A stretch of DNA of 64,000 nucleotides from Candidatus Alistipes merdigallinarum. Its GTDB lineage: Bacteria > Bacteroidota > Bacteroidia > Bacteroidales > Rikenellaceae. Both the position numbers and the translations under genes were made by a program. The DNA lies in contig DWXH01000014.1 of assembly GCA_019119305.1 (NCBI GenBank), forward strand, positions 1 through 64,000. The letters are read 5' to 3'. Below, one piece after another: positions 55,364 through 64,000 of the stretch. The notes under the pieces are model-generated. The model was given only the letters and a program-made list of their open reading frames with translations. It had not been told where the DNA came from and ran no database searches. Numbering within the stretch: the stretch's first letter is position 1; each line of letters opens with the position of its first letter.

Positions 55364-55393
55364 GTTGTATAGATTTTAGGGTGTTTCCGGACG

Positions 55394-55401
55394 CAAAAGT
55401 A
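55394..55401 (-). promoter_or_regulatory. -7 element of glnN
   Basis: The minus strand reads TACTTTTG (TAnnTTTG), ending 30 bases before the glnN ATG. Confidence 0.55.
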
Positions 55402-55468
55402 TATAAAATTTACGAGGAACCCCTATTAAAAAAGAGGTTCTTGTTATAAAAATGGTAAAATTTCCCGT

Positions 55469-56440
55469 TTAGTCGAACGATTGCATGCCGGTTTGGGCGA
55501 TACGGATGATTTTTTGGTAATCTTCGTAGTTGAGCTCCATGAAAAAGTAGTGGATCGGATCGACCCGCATGCCGTTGTGTTTGATCTCGTAGTGGAGGTG
55601 GGGTGCCAGTGAAAGGCCTGAATTTCCCGATTGAGCAATGATGTCGCCCCGTTTGACCCGCTCACCGCGTTTGGCATATATTTTCCCTAAATGGCAATAG
55701 GTGGTTTCGTATCCGTTCCCGTGGTCGATGATTACGGTCTTCCCCGAGGTCGTATTTTTTGTCAGAACGTCTTTTACCCGTCCGTCGGCAGTGGCAAATA
55801 CCCGGGATCCTTCACTTACCGTGTAGTCTACCCCTTGGTGTGCCGTCAGTATCTTATAAAAGGGGTGCATCCGCATGCCGTATGAGGCGGTCAACAGCGT
55901 CAGGTCCTTGTTGATAACCGGCTGTATGGCCGGGATGTTGGCGATCTGCTGCTTCAGAGAATCGGCCGTCTGTTCCAATGTGGCTACGGTATAAAGGTGC
56001 TCGCTGCTGAGTTTCTCGAGTTGTCTGAGCTTGTCGAAAAATTCGGTACTGAGCTCCTTGTTCGATTTGGTCAGCAGCTTTTCGTAATTTTCCCACCGTT
56101 TTTTTTCGAATTCCGAATCGAAATTATAGGGGTCCGATTCGAACAGGGCATTGAAGACCTGTTCATCGCGGTCGATCACATTGTAAAGTACCTGTTCGAT
56201 CATCTCGTAGCGGGCACTGAGCGAGTCGTATTGCTGTTCGAGTTTCCGGGTGCTGTGTTTCATCTTGTACTCCAGCGGAGTGTCGAAAAAGAACGAGAAG
56301 GCGATATAGTAGAGGATGGCGATTCCGATCCAGACGAACAGGTGTACGACACCCCGCCAGAATTTCTGTTTGAACTTCTCGCGCTGCCGTTCCTCTTTGG
56401 GAACCATATCCTTGAAACTGATATTTTTATCCTGTTCCAT
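55469..56440 (-). CDS. M23 family metallopeptidase (copy 2)
   Basis: A 323-residue membrane-anchored peptidase. A cytoplasmic N-tail is followed by one TM segment (VVHLFVWIGIAILYYIAFSF, ~31-50) and a coiled coil to about 170. The LytM domain shows RMHPFYKILTAHQGVDYTV (Zn His and Asp, ~189-207) and HLHYEIKH near 285. It should cut peptidoglycan cross-links or recruit amidases in the periplasm. It follows its paralog after three bases, so the two are co-translated. Confidence 0.9.
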   Translation of the reverse strand: MEQDKNISFKDMVPKEERQREKFKQKFWRGVVHLFVWIGIAILYYIAFSFFFDTPLEYKMKHSTRKLEQQYDSLSARYEMIEQVLYNVIDRDEQVFNALFESDPYNFDSEFEKKRWENYEKLLTKSNKELSTEFFDKLRQLEKLSSEHLYTVATLEQTADSLKQQIANIPAIQPVINKDLTLLTASYGMRMHPFYKILTAHQGVDYTVSEGSRVFATADGRVKDVLTKNTTSGKTVIIDHGNGYETTYCHLGKIYAKRGERVKRGDIIAQSGNSGLSLAPHLHYEIKHNGMRVDPIHYFFMELNYEDYQKIIRIAQTGMQSFD

Positions 56441-56443
56441 TGT

Positions 56444-57412
56444 TTAGTCCTCTTCGAATGTGGTGAATTGAGCGGATTCGATAATCTTGTTGAATTCCTC
56501 TTCGCTCATGTCGCGGCTGAGGTAGTTGATCGGGTCGACATGCAGTCTCTTGTAAATGACTTCGTAGTGGAGATGGGCTCCTTTAGCCCTGCCCGTATTG
56601 CCGACTTCGCCGATCTTTTCGCCGCGTTTTACCTTTTGTCCCGGGACGACGTCGATTTTGCTCAGGTGTGCGTATCGTGTTTTGTATCCGAAACCGTGAT
56701 TGAGCAGTACCTGTTTGCCGTACCCGGTGGTTCCCTCGAGATCGAAAGCTACGGTACCGTCGCCCGTAGCGTATACGGGGGTGCCGATTGGAGAACCCAT
56801 GTCGACGCCTTTGTGTCCTTGTATCCTTCCGGTAATAGGGTGTACTCGGGTACCGAATGCGCCGAGACGTCCCCGCATACGGCTTCGGTCGATCGGCCAT
56901 ATTGCCGGGATGGCGTTGGCCATCAGTGCTTTGTCTTTCGAGAGGTTTTCGAGTTCGTCGAGCGATTTCGATTCGAGATAGAGCAGTCGGCTCATGGCGT
57001 CGAGACTTTTCCATGTTCCGACCATCTCCATCGTGTAAAGATCCCCCTGCATATCGCTGTATTTCATATCGGGGTATTCAGTGTAGATGCCTTGTATGGT
57101 TAGTGAGTCGGCGGCGAACAGCGGTCGGTAAACGTTATTGTCGCGGTGGCGTAGTTCTTGCAGTTTGACCGTTGCAGCGTGGATTTTGTCGTTGAGGATG
57201 TCGTATTTGAGCAGCAGTTCGTTGTTTTGTTCTTCGATGTGGTACATCTTCGGCGTGTAGAAGAAAAAGGAGAAGAGCAAGTTGACAACCGAGGCCAGGA
57301 TAAAGCCGATCAGAATCTTTCGCAGGATGCGATAGAAGCGGATACGAAAAGGGATGGCGATTACCTCATAGGTGAGGGTCTGCGGGTTGAATTTATAGCG
57401 TTTTTTTTTCAT
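56444..57412 (-). CDS. M23 family metallopeptidase (copy 1)
   Basis: A 322-residue protein with a basic N-tail and one TM segment (ILIGFILASVVNLLFSFFF, ~33-51). A coiled-coil region runs to about 170 before the LytM domain. Active-site segments are TRVHPITGRIQGHKGVDMGS (~190-209) and AHLHYEVIYK near 292; the Zn ligands are intact. The same layout as the next gene suggests a tandem duplication. It probably acts in cell-wall remodelling, perhaps as a pair. Its upstream region is divergent with alaS. Confidence 0.9.
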   Translation of the reverse strand: MKKKRYKFNPQTLTYEVIAIPFRIRFYRILRKILIGFILASVVNLLFSFFFYTPKMYHIEEQNNELLLKYDILNDKIHAATVKLQELRHRDNNVYRPLFAADSLTIQGIYTEYPDMKYSDMQGDLYTMEMVGTWKSLDAMSRLLYLESKSLDELENLSKDKALMANAIPAIWPIDRSRMRGRLGAFGTRVHPITGRIQGHKGVDMGSPIGTPVYATGDGTVAFDLEGTTGYGKQVLLNHGFGYKTRYAHLSKIDVVPGQKVKRGEKIGEVGNTGRAKGAHLHYEVIYKRLHVDPINYLSRDMSEEEFNKIIESAQFTTFEED

Positions 57413-57495
57413 TATGGGCCCTTTGCGTCGGATCGTATCTTTGTGAAAAAACTATTTTATCCTCGGAAGATACAACAAAATTAGACGAATTTACT

Positions 57496-57503
57496 TAATT
57501 TTG
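57496..57503 (+). promoter_or_regulatory. -7 element of alaS-gpmI
   Basis: TAATTTTG (TAnnTTTG) lies 48 bases before the alaS ATG. It argues against an upstream start at 57501, which would fall inside the promoter. Confidence 0.55.
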
Positions 57504-57551
57504 CAATTTCTTACATGGATAACGTACATAGGTGCGTCGATATTACATATA

Positions 57552-60182
57552 ATGCGTATGGATTCTAATCAAATCAGAAAAACTTTTCTCGATTTTTTCC
57601 GTAGTAAGGGCCACCAGATCGTCCCGTCGGCTCCGATGGTGGTAAAGAACGATCCGACCCTGATGTTCACCAATGCGGGGATGAATCAATTCAAGGATCT
57701 TTTCCTGGGCAATTCGCCGATCCGGGATCGCCGTGTGGCTGATTCCCAGAAGTGCTTGCGCGTGTCGGGCAAGCACAACGATCTGGAAGAGGTGGGACAC
57801 GATACGTACCATCACACGATGTTCGAGATGCTGGGAAACTGGTCTTTCGGAGATTACTTCAAGAAAGAGGCGATCGAGTGGGCATGGGAGTTGCTGACCG
57901 AAGTGTACGGTTTGCCGAAGGAGCGGCTCTATGCGACGATCTTCGAGGGAAGTCCCAAGGAGGGGATTGAGAAAGACAGCGAGGCCTACGAATATTGGAA
58001 GAGATTCCTTCCTGAAGACCATATCATTTTAGGTAATCGCCACGACAATTTCTGGGAGATGGGCGATACGGGTCCGTGCGGTCCGTGCAGCGAAATTCAT
58101 TACGACCTGCGTAGCGACGAAGAGCGTGCGGCACTGGACGGTCGTGAACTGGTCAACAAGGGCCATCATTTGGTGATCGAGATATGGAACCTGGTCTTCA
58201 TGCAGTTCAACCGCAAGGCGAACGGAGAATTGGATCCGTTGCCGGCACACCATGTGGATACGGGAATGGGATTCGAAAGGCTTTGTATGGTACTTCAAGG
58301 TAAACAGAGTAACTACGATACGGATATTTTCCAGCCGACGATCAACCGGCTGGCTGCCATGTCGGGTAAGGTCTATGGTGAGGATAAAATGTCTGACGTT
58401 GCGATGCGGGTCATCGCGGACCACCTGCGGGCGATCGCCTTTTCTATTGCCGACGGACAGTTGCCCTCGAATGTCAAGGCCGGGTATGTCATTCGCCGGA
58501 TTTTGCGGCGTGCGGTTCGTTACGGATACACCTACCTCGGTTTTACCGAACCGTTTATCTGCTTGTTGGTCGATGGGTTGGTGAAACAGATGGGCGGGCA
58601 GTTCCCCGAACTGGTAGCCCAGCAGGAGCTGATTACAAAAGTGATTGCTGAGGAGGAGAGTGCGTTCTTGAAAACTTTGGCGACGGGAATCTCGTTGCTC
58701 GATCAGGTGATCCGCAAGACAAAGGCTTCGGGTCAGGACCGGATCAGCGGACAGGAGGCTTTCCTGTTGTACGATACGTATGGATTCCCGATCGATCTGA
58801 CCGAACTGATTGCACAGGAACATGGCTTGAAGGTCGATGACGAAGCGTTTGCCGTGGAATTGAGCCGTCAGAAAGAGCGTTCGCGTAACGCCGCGGCAGT
58901 CGATACCGACGATTGGGTCGAACTTTTCCCGATCGAGCAGAGCCGTTTCGTGGGATACGATATGCTGGAGTGTGAGGTACGGATTTCCCGTTACCGTCGG
59001 ATCAAAACCAAGGGCAAGACATACTACCAATTGGTATTCGATCAGACACCTTTTTATGGGAATTCGGGAGGGCAGACCGGAGATCGGGGATGGATCGAGA
59101 ATGGCGACGAGAAGATTGCCGTTACCGATACGCAAAAGGAAAACAACCTGACGATTCATCTGGTCGATCGGTTGCCGGAAGATGTGGCGGCCACTTTCCA
59201 TGCGGTGGTGAACCGGGAGGATCGTATGAGTACCGGAGCGAACCATACGGCAACCCACCTTTTGCATAAAGCGTTGAGAACGGTGCTCGGAACCCATGTC
59301 GAACAGAAAGGTTCGTTGGTGTGTCCGGAGTATCTGCGTTTCGATTTTTCGCACTTCCAGAAGGTGACCGATGAACAGCTCCGTGAAGTGGAGCGGTTGG
59401 TTAATCGCGACATACGGGCCAACTTTCCGTTGGAGGAACAACGGGCCTGTCCGATCGAAGAGGCACGAAAACTCGGAGCGATGATGTTGTTCGGCGAGAA
59501 GTATGGCGAACGAGTGCGGGTCGTCAAGTACGGATCCTCCATCGAACTTTGCGGCGGAACGCATGTGCCGGCAACGGGCTGCATCGGATACTTTAAAATC
59601 CTTTCCGAGAGTGCTATTTCGGCCGGCGTACGTCGGATCGAGGCGATAACCGGTGAGGAGGCGATGAAGTATGTGTACGGGCTCGAAGATATGTTTAAAG
59701 CGATACAACGGTACGTGAACAACCCGTCTGTAACGCAGGCGATCCAAAAGTTGGTTGCCGAAAATGCCGAAATGAGCAAACAGATCGAAGAGCATCGTAA
59801 GGAGCGGATTCAGTCCCTTGTGGAATCACTCGAATCTTCATTGGTCGAGGAGGAGGGTATGGTGCTGTTGGCACGTCAGGCCGATTTCCTGCCTGAAATC
59901 ATTAAAGGAATTGCATTCGGGCTGAAAGATAAATTCCCGAAACTCGTTTATGTCGTAGGATCGGTGATCGGAGGAAAGGCGACACTGACGATTATGTTGG
60001 GTGAAGAGATTGTCGCTCAGGGAGTCAATGCATCGAAGATTATCCGTGAGGCGGCAAAAGAGATCAACGGTGGAGGCGGTGGGCAACCGTTCTTCGCAAC
60101 GGCAGGAGGTAAGAATCCGGCCGGAATAGAGAAGGCTATATTCAGGGCCGTAGAATTGGTAAAAGAAGCGTTAAAAAAATAG
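57552..60182 (+). CDS. alaS: alanine--tRNA ligase
   Basis: 876 residues from [20 protein letters not shown]; the next in-frame ATG at 57558 may be the true start. The class II aminoacylation domain has [33 protein letters not shown] and [13 protein letters not shown]. The editing domain carries [15 protein letters not shown], and [10 protein letters not shown] with the Zn ligands, then the C-Ala domain with [15 protein letters not shown]. It charges tRNA-Ala and clears Ser/Gly mischarging. gpmI follows after 12 bases. Confidence 0.97.
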   Translation: MRMDSNQIRKTFLDFFRSKGHQIVPSAPMVVKNDPTLMFTNAGMNQFKDLFLGNSPIRDRRVADSQKCLRVSGKHNDLEEVGHDTYHHTMFEMLGNWSFGDYFKKEAIEWAWELLTEVYGLPKERLYATIFEGSPKEGIEKDSEAYEYWKRFLPEDHIILGNRHDNFWEMGDTGPCGPCSEIHYDLRSDEERAALDGRELVNKGHHLVIEIWNLVFMQFNRKANGELDPLPAHHVDTGMGFERLCMVLQGKQSNYDTDIFQPTINRLAAMSGKVYGEDKMSDVAMRVIADHLRAIAFSIADGQLPSNVKAGYVIRRILRRAVRYGYTYLGFTEPFICLLVDGLVKQMGGQFPELVAQQELITKVIAEEESAFLKTLATGISLLDQVIRKTKASGQDRISGQEAFLLYDTYGFPIDLTELIAQEHGLKVDDEAFAVELSRQKERSRNAAAVDTDDWVELFPIEQSRFVGYDMLECEVRISRYRRIKTKGKTYYQLVFDQTPFYGNSGGQTGDRGWIENGDEKIAVTDTQKENNLTIHLVDRLPEDVAATFHAVVNREDRMSTGANHTATHLLHKALRTVLGTHVEQKGSLVCPEYLRFDFSHFQKVTDEQLREVERLVNRDIRANFPLEEQRACPIEEARKLGAMMLFGEKYGERVRVVKYGSSIELCGGTHVPATGCIGYFKILSESAISAGVRRIEAITGEEAMKYVYGLEDMFKAIQRYVNNPSVTQAIQKLVAENAEMSKQIEEHRKERIQSLVESLESSLVEEEGMVLLARQADFLPEIIKGIAFGLKDKFPKLVYVVGSVIGGKATLTIMLGEEIVAQGVNASKIIREAAKEINGGGGGQPFFATAGGKNPAGIEKAIFRAVELVKEALKK

Positions 60183-60194
60183 GAGAAAAGATTT

Positions 60195-61718
60195 ATGGCA
60201 AACAAGGTATTGTTGATGATTCTGGATGGATGGGGCAAAGGCGATCAAAAGCATGACGATGCGATTTGTTGCGCACATCCCGAGTACATTAACGGATTGA
60301 TGAAACGCTATCCGACGGCTCAGTTGTTGACCGACGGAGAGAATGTGGGGCTGCCCGAAGGCCAGATGGGTAACTCAGAGGTGGGTCACCTCAATATCGG
60401 TGCGGGCCGTGTTGTGTATCAGGATTTGGTGAAGATCAACCGGGCGTGCCGCGACAATTCGATCCTGGATAAACCGGAGATCGTCGATGCGTTTACCTAT
60501 GCGAAGAAAAACGGAGTGCGGGTCCACTTTATGGGACTGGTTTCGAACGGTGGTGTGCACAGTTCGCTCGATCACCTGTTCAAGTTGTGCGATATCTCCA
60601 AGGAGTATGGATTGAAGGATACGTTCGTCCACTGTTTTATGGATGGCCGTGATACGGATCCCCACAGTGGGAAGGGTTTTATCGAGCAGCTCCAGAACCA
60701 CGTGAAACAGTCGGCCGGTCAGATTGCATCGGTTGTCGGCCGGTACTATGCGATGGATCGCGACAAACGTTGGGAACGGATCAAGGAGGCTTACGATCTG
60801 TTGGTTCATGGCGTAGGGACCAAGACGCGGAATGCAGCTGAGGCGGTACAGAATTCATACGATGCCGGCGTAACCGATGAGTTTATCAAACCGATCGTAT
60901 GTGTCGACGCTCAGGGCGAGCCGGTGGGAACGATCCGTGAAAACGACCTTGTGATCTTCTTTAACTTCCGCAATGACCGGGCGAAAGAGTTGACGATCGT
61001 CCTGACGCAGGAAGACATGCCCGATTTCGGTATGAAAACGATGCCGCTCTACTATTGCTGTATGACTCCCTACGATGCGAAATTCAAGGGATTGCATATC
61101 CTTTTCGACAAAGAGAATGTGGCCAATACCATCGGGGAGTACGTTTCGTCGCAAGGGTTGTGCCAGTTGCGTATTGCCGAGACCGAGAAGTATGCACACG
61201 TGACCTTCTTCCTGAACGGCGGTCGCGAGGAGACTTTCAAAGGTGAAGAGCGGATCTTGATTCCGTCACCGAAAGTTGCAACGTACGATCTGAAACCCGA
61301 AATGAGTGCTTACGAGGTGAAGGATGCGTTGGTGGCCGAACTGAAAAAGAAAAAATTCGATTTTGTCTGCCTGAACTTTGCAAACGGCGATATGGTAGGG
61401 CATACGGGAGTATATGATGCGATTATTAAGGCTGTGAAGGCCGTTGATTCCTGTGTGCATGATGTGATTGAGACCGCAAAAGCGAACGGGTATGAAGTTG
61501 TGCTGATTGCTGATCACGGTAATGCCGATCATGCGGAAAATGCCGATGGAACGCCGAATACGGCCCATTCGTTGAATCCGGTGCCCATTGTTGTCGTGTC
61601 GGATCGGGTAAAAGCGGTTCATAACGGTGTTTTGGCCGATGTGGCTCCGACCGTATTGAAGTTGATGGGATTGCCGCAACCCGCCGAAATGACCGGATCG
61701 GTTCTGATAGAGATGTAA
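60195..61718 (+). CDS. gpmI: 2,3-bisphosphoglycerate-independent phosphoglycerate mutase
   Basis: A 507-residue glycolytic enzyme. It starts [17 protein letters not shown] (first metal-binding Asp). The catalytic Ser is in [17 protein letters not shown] near 62. Phosphate/substrate residues appear in [11 protein letters not shown] and [10 protein letters not shown], and the second metal site shows [17 protein letters not shown]. It interconverts 3- and 2-phosphoglycerate. It shares a transcript with alaS and ends before the bidirectional hairpin. Confidence 0.97.
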   Translation: MANKVLLMILDGWGKGDQKHDDAICCAHPEYINGLMKRYPTAQLLTDGENVGLPEGQMGNSEVGHLNIGAGRVVYQDLVKINRACRDNSILDKPEIVDAFTYAKKNGVRVHFMGLVSNGGVHSSLDHLFKLCDISKEYGLKDTFVHCFMDGRDTDPHSGKGFIEQLQNHVKQSAGQIASVVGRYYAMDRDKRWERIKEAYDLLVHGVGTKTRNAAEAVQNSYDAGVTDEFIKPIVCVDAQGEPVGTIRENDLVIFFNFRNDRAKELTIVLTQEDMPDFGMKTMPLYYCCMTPYDAKFKGLHILFDKENVANTIGEYVSSQGLCQLRIAETEKYAHVTFFLNGGREETFKGEERILIPSPKVATYDLKPEMSAYEVKDALVAELKKKKFDFVCLNFANGDMVGHTGVYDAIIKAVKAVDSCVHDVIETAKANGYEVVLIADHGNADHAENADGTPNTAHSLNPVPIVVVSDRVKAVHNGVLADVAPTVLKLMGLPQPAEMTGSVLIEM

Positions 61719-61791
61719 TTATCGGTCTGCTGTCGGTGCGAAACGGTTTATCCTCGATAATCGACAGCCTTGATATACCGATTGATTCAAT

Positions 61792-61834
61792 AAAAGCAGG
61801 GAGGCGCGAAATCATTCGCGCCTCCCTGCTTTTA
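61792..61834. terminator. bidirectional terminator after gpmI
   Basis: A 19-base perfect stem (AAAAGCAGGGAGGCGCGAA and its complement) around a 4-5 base loop has A/T-runs on both sides. It serves gpmI and the convergent fimbrial lipoprotein. Its GCAGGGAGG stem resembles that at 18377. Confidence 0.9.
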
Positions 61835-61906
61835 TTTCAAATAATACGACAGTTTGCTATATTGTCGCCGTGTGTTTTTTGAGGCTTGCCGACGAAACAC
61901 CCTGAA

Positions 61907-62878
61907 CTAATCGATAATAGGGAACTCTATGGTTTCGGTGCTTTCATTCCAATCTTCGATAGTGAAGTTTCCTGCATCGCCACCCGTGTGTATTTCACCT
62001 AAAACGACATTCAGCGTAAGTCTCGTATTGGCCGAAAGGGGAGTGTTCAAATTTTGGTTAAGCGTATGTTGGCTACCGTCTTTGAGCGTAATGATCAGTG
62101 TCAGCGAAGGATTTTCGGAAGAGGGGAACAACATGACAGTTGGGTTGCTCATCATTGTACTGTCGTCCGAGAGCTCCAGATTGAACTTGACGGTTTTCGT
62201 CATGTTTTCCGGAACGGCGGTGTAAAAATTGATCTTTTCCGCAATGCCGCCGATAAGGACCTCTATGTCGGAGATGTCTGGATTGAATATATCATCATCA
62301 GACATTTGAGCGATAATTTTAATCCCTGCACCTACACGCTGTAACGGAGCCTGTAAATTCTCTATTCCAATGTGCGCTTCCTGTACGGCGTGGACGAGAT
62401 CGTATACGGGCATGTAGGTCGTGTCTCCGGAGTTTGGCCTTAAACTGAAGTAGAGTTCCGAAAGATCAGCTCCGATCGTTAGTCCGGGTTCCTTGATGGC
62501 AGGAGCGTTGTAGATGGGGTCGTCGTATTTCGGTGTTCCCCAGTAGACGATGTTGTAATTTCCGGTAGGCAGGTGCAACAGTCGGTTGTATGCTCCGTAG
62601 GTACTTCCATCGACGATGACGTAATATCCGCTAAAAGAAGAAAGATTGTCGTTGACGAAGTTGCCGTAATAGATCGAGCTTTCGGGGTTGCAGGGGAAAA
62701 TTTCGAGAATGCCGGTGAATGGATTCGAAGTTAGCGGATCGGCTACGCGGGCACTGACTTCCGGGGTAACCAACGAAGCGACATCTATGGAGTAGTCTTC
62801 ATCATTGTTGTTGTCGTCCTTGCAAGAAGAGAAAAAGAGGGTCAAGATACCGAGTGATCCGATGACAAAATTTTTCAT
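61907..62878 (-). CDS. fimbrial-type lipoprotein (FimB/Mfa2- or fimbrillin-like)
   Basis: A 323-residue protein with a lipobox (TLFFSSC, Cys ~19) and an acidic linker (KDDNNNDEDY). The body is two beta-sandwich-like halves with no catalytic motif. The C-terminal segment, LTLNVVLGEIHTGGDAGNFTIEDWN near 290-314, matches the strand and GxFxIxxW end seen in Bacteroidales type V pilus subunits and their Mfa2/FimB anchors. No other pilus genes are next to it. It may be a tip or anchor subunit; the precise class is uncertain. It is transcribed alone. Confidence 0.65.
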   Translation of the reverse strand: MKNFVIGSLGILTLFFSSCKDDNNNDEDYSIDVASLVTPEVSARVADPLTSNPFTGILEIFPCNPESSIYYGNFVNDNLSSFSGYYVIVDGSTYGAYNRLLHLPTGNYNIVYWGTPKYDDPIYNAPAIKEPGLTIGADLSELYFSLRPNSGDTTYMPVYDLVHAVQEAHIGIENLQAPLQRVGAGIKIIAQMSDDDIFNPDISDIEVLIGGIAEKINFYTAVPENMTKTVKFNLELSDDSTMMSNPTVMLFPSSENPSLTLIITLKDGSQHTLNQNLNTPLSANTRLTLNVVLGEIHTGGDAGNFTIEDWNESTETIEFPIID

Positions 62879-63292
62879 AAATATTGATTTTATCCAGTTA
62901 ATAAAATATACCGACCGGTTGTCTGTTGTTTGTTGTTAAACCGGATCGGAGTATCCTCTTCACTGCAATTATCGTACACTTTTTATGGGGAGGTGCGAAA
63001 AGGCGTATATTTTTGCTGGAAATGTCGATCGATAAGATAAGACCCAGGCAAAGAAGAGTTTCTTTGCTTGGATGTGGAGATCGAGACGTTTTTACAGTAA
63101 ACTTCAAAATAGTTTCAGTCCGTTACGCTTTTTCTGTGTGGGGATGAATCGCGAGGTATTTTGCTTTTCCCCGATATCTTATTTGAGGTTTACAGCCGAT
63201 TATTCATGGATATATATTAATATTGTACGTGTAGAACGAAAACGGGAAATTACAGTAGTTTGTGAAGGCTGCTTAATTAAATTAAAGAGTGT
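62879..63292. other. 414-base gene-free, AT-rich interval
   Basis: I see no gene, repeat or strong hairpin. A TATTTTTG (63008-63015) fits TAnnTTTG on the plus strand but lies 277 bases before the next ATG. The short open frames here do not look coding. Confidence 0.5.
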
Positions 63293-63865
63293 ATGAGTAA
63301 AAAGGTTATAAGTTACCAAGCCGTAGATTTGGGGTTGAGTGTGTTATGGGCAGATAGAAATTTAGGAGCCTCGCTTCCATCTGTCGATGGGTACCATTAC
63401 CGATGGGGAGAGTTGTCTCTGTGGGAGAATGAAAATTTTTATTATCAAAAAGGTGTTTTTGATAATATGCCAAACAATATTGTCGGAAATCCGAATTTTG
63501 ATGCGGCTCGATATGAGTGTGGAGAACCGTGGAGACTCCCTTCATTATCGGAAATCAATGAGTTGATTCATTGTTGTACATGGATATGGCAGGAGGCGGA
63601 TGATGTGAATTTTGTTCTTAGCGGCTATAAAGTTTTCGGAATGAACGGGAATCACATTTTTTTCCCGGTATCGGGACAAGGTGAAGGATTAATGGAGGAT
63701 GAATCCTTCATAGAGGATTTCGATATATATGGTTGTTATTGGTCTGGAAATCTTTGTGAAGATAAGAATATGGCCTGTGAGCTTCGTTTTAGGAAAGAAG
63801 CCATATCTGTCAGCCCTCAATGGAGAAGTCGAGGAAACTGTATACGTCCTGTTTGTATAAAATAA
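63293..63865 (+). CDS. FISUMP-like (Fibrobacter major paralogous domain) protein
   Basis: A 190-residue protein. The start segment YQAVDLGLSVLWADRNLGAS and the following YRWGE, PWRLPSLSEINELI and GCYWSGN segments match the FISUMP/DUF1566-like pattern, found in many Bacteroidetes and Fibrobacter proteins. No signal peptide is visible, which is unusual for such domains. Codon use and base composition are more AT-rich than in the neighbours, so it may have been acquired. The function is unknown. About 135 non-coding bases follow to the window edge. Confidence 0.7.
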   Translation: MSKKVISYQAVDLGLSVLWADRNLGASLPSVDGYHYRWGELSLWENENFYYQKGVFDNMPNNIVGNPNFDAARYECGEPWRLPSLSEINELIHCCTWIWQEADDVNFVLSGYKVFGMNGNHIFFPVSGQGEGLMEDESFIEDFDIYGCYWSGNLCEDKNMACELRFRKEAISVSPQWRSRGNCIRPVCIK

Positions 63866-64000
63866 TTGGAGTGTTTGTTTCGCTCTGACGAATTTAGCCG
63901 GGAGAATCAATCTCTAAAAATAATACATAATCAATCCCAAAATACGATGATTGGTGACACTGTGCGTGTTGATCACCCGACCGTTCGAAAGATCTGTATC

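Noticed and set aside
58029..59795. Open frame of 588 codons on the minus strand
   Set aside because: It lies wholly within alaS on the opposite strand and its composition reflects the antisense of a conserved gene.
1..64000. tRNA, rRNA or tmRNA genes
   Set aside because: No cloverleaf T-arm patterns or rRNA-like stretches were noticed by eye; a tRNAscan run would be decisive.

Overview
The window looks like chromosomal DNA of a Bacteroidota member, probably order Bacteroidales. The evidence is a type III glutamine synthetase, a Bacteroidetes-type RNA polymerase omega subunit, LysM/PBP1-like and BamD-type lipoproteins, many secreted glycoside hydrolases, and repeated TAnnTTTG -7 promoter elements just upstream of genes. 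A Rikenellaceae/Alistipes-like host is possible, but the genus cannot be settled from this sequence. No rRNA, tRNA, CRISPR array, intact transposase or phage gene was seen.

Layout. 1-8935 (minus strand): a tightly spaced run of eight genes. Read from 8935 leftward it encodes an omega-amidase-like nitrilase, IorA, IorB, a class I/II aminotransferase, a PaaK-type aryl-CoA ligase and a double-ACT protein, followed by a sugar isomerase/epimerase-like TIM barrel and a GH78 rhamnosidase cut by the window edge. The first six make a coherent module joining arylacetates, aryl-CoA, arylpyruvates and aromatic amino acids. 9100-18196: housekeeping genes (HAD phosphatase, LysM-PBP lipid-exported protein, HtpG, GNAT, thioesterase, GuaB, a RibF-like protein without a recognisable riboflavin kinase motif, Rex). 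18536-25178 (minus): an exported GH71/GH99-like lipoprotein, a DNA-deoxyinosine glycosylase, a GH127 enzyme, then IspH, Cmk and a LysE-family exporter. 25288-28177 (plus): Lnt and FolC.

28283-36474 (minus) is a carbohydrate-active cluster: three tandem paralogous GH71/GH99-like proteins with CBM9-like C-termini, and two GH43 enzymes. No SusC/SusD pair lies in the window. A plus-strand set follows (acidic-tailed lipoprotein, DUF1080 protein, ThuA-like lipoprotein). Between the two is a 428-base gap with a strong terminator, a promoter and a candidate small RNA on the minus strand. 39422-40237 is a gene-free stretch with two diverged 41-base direct repeats resembling insertion-sequence ends, a hairpin terminator, and a tract almost devoid of G on the plus strand.

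40238-45398 (minus) is the leucine operon leuA-leuC-leuD plus a second LeuA-like/citramalate synthase; leuB is not adjacent. 45593-49902 (minus) holds bamD-rpoZ-coaBC-recN. 50198-52958 (plus) carries an alpha-oxoamine synthase-type PLP enzyme (sphingolipid or sulfonolipid type) and an exported Ntn hydrolase of the C45 type. 53177-57412 (minus) has glnN and two tandem M23 peptidases. 57552-61718 (plus) is alaS-gpmI. The right end has a fimbrial-type lipoprotein and an AT-rich, possibly acquired, FISUMP-like gene.
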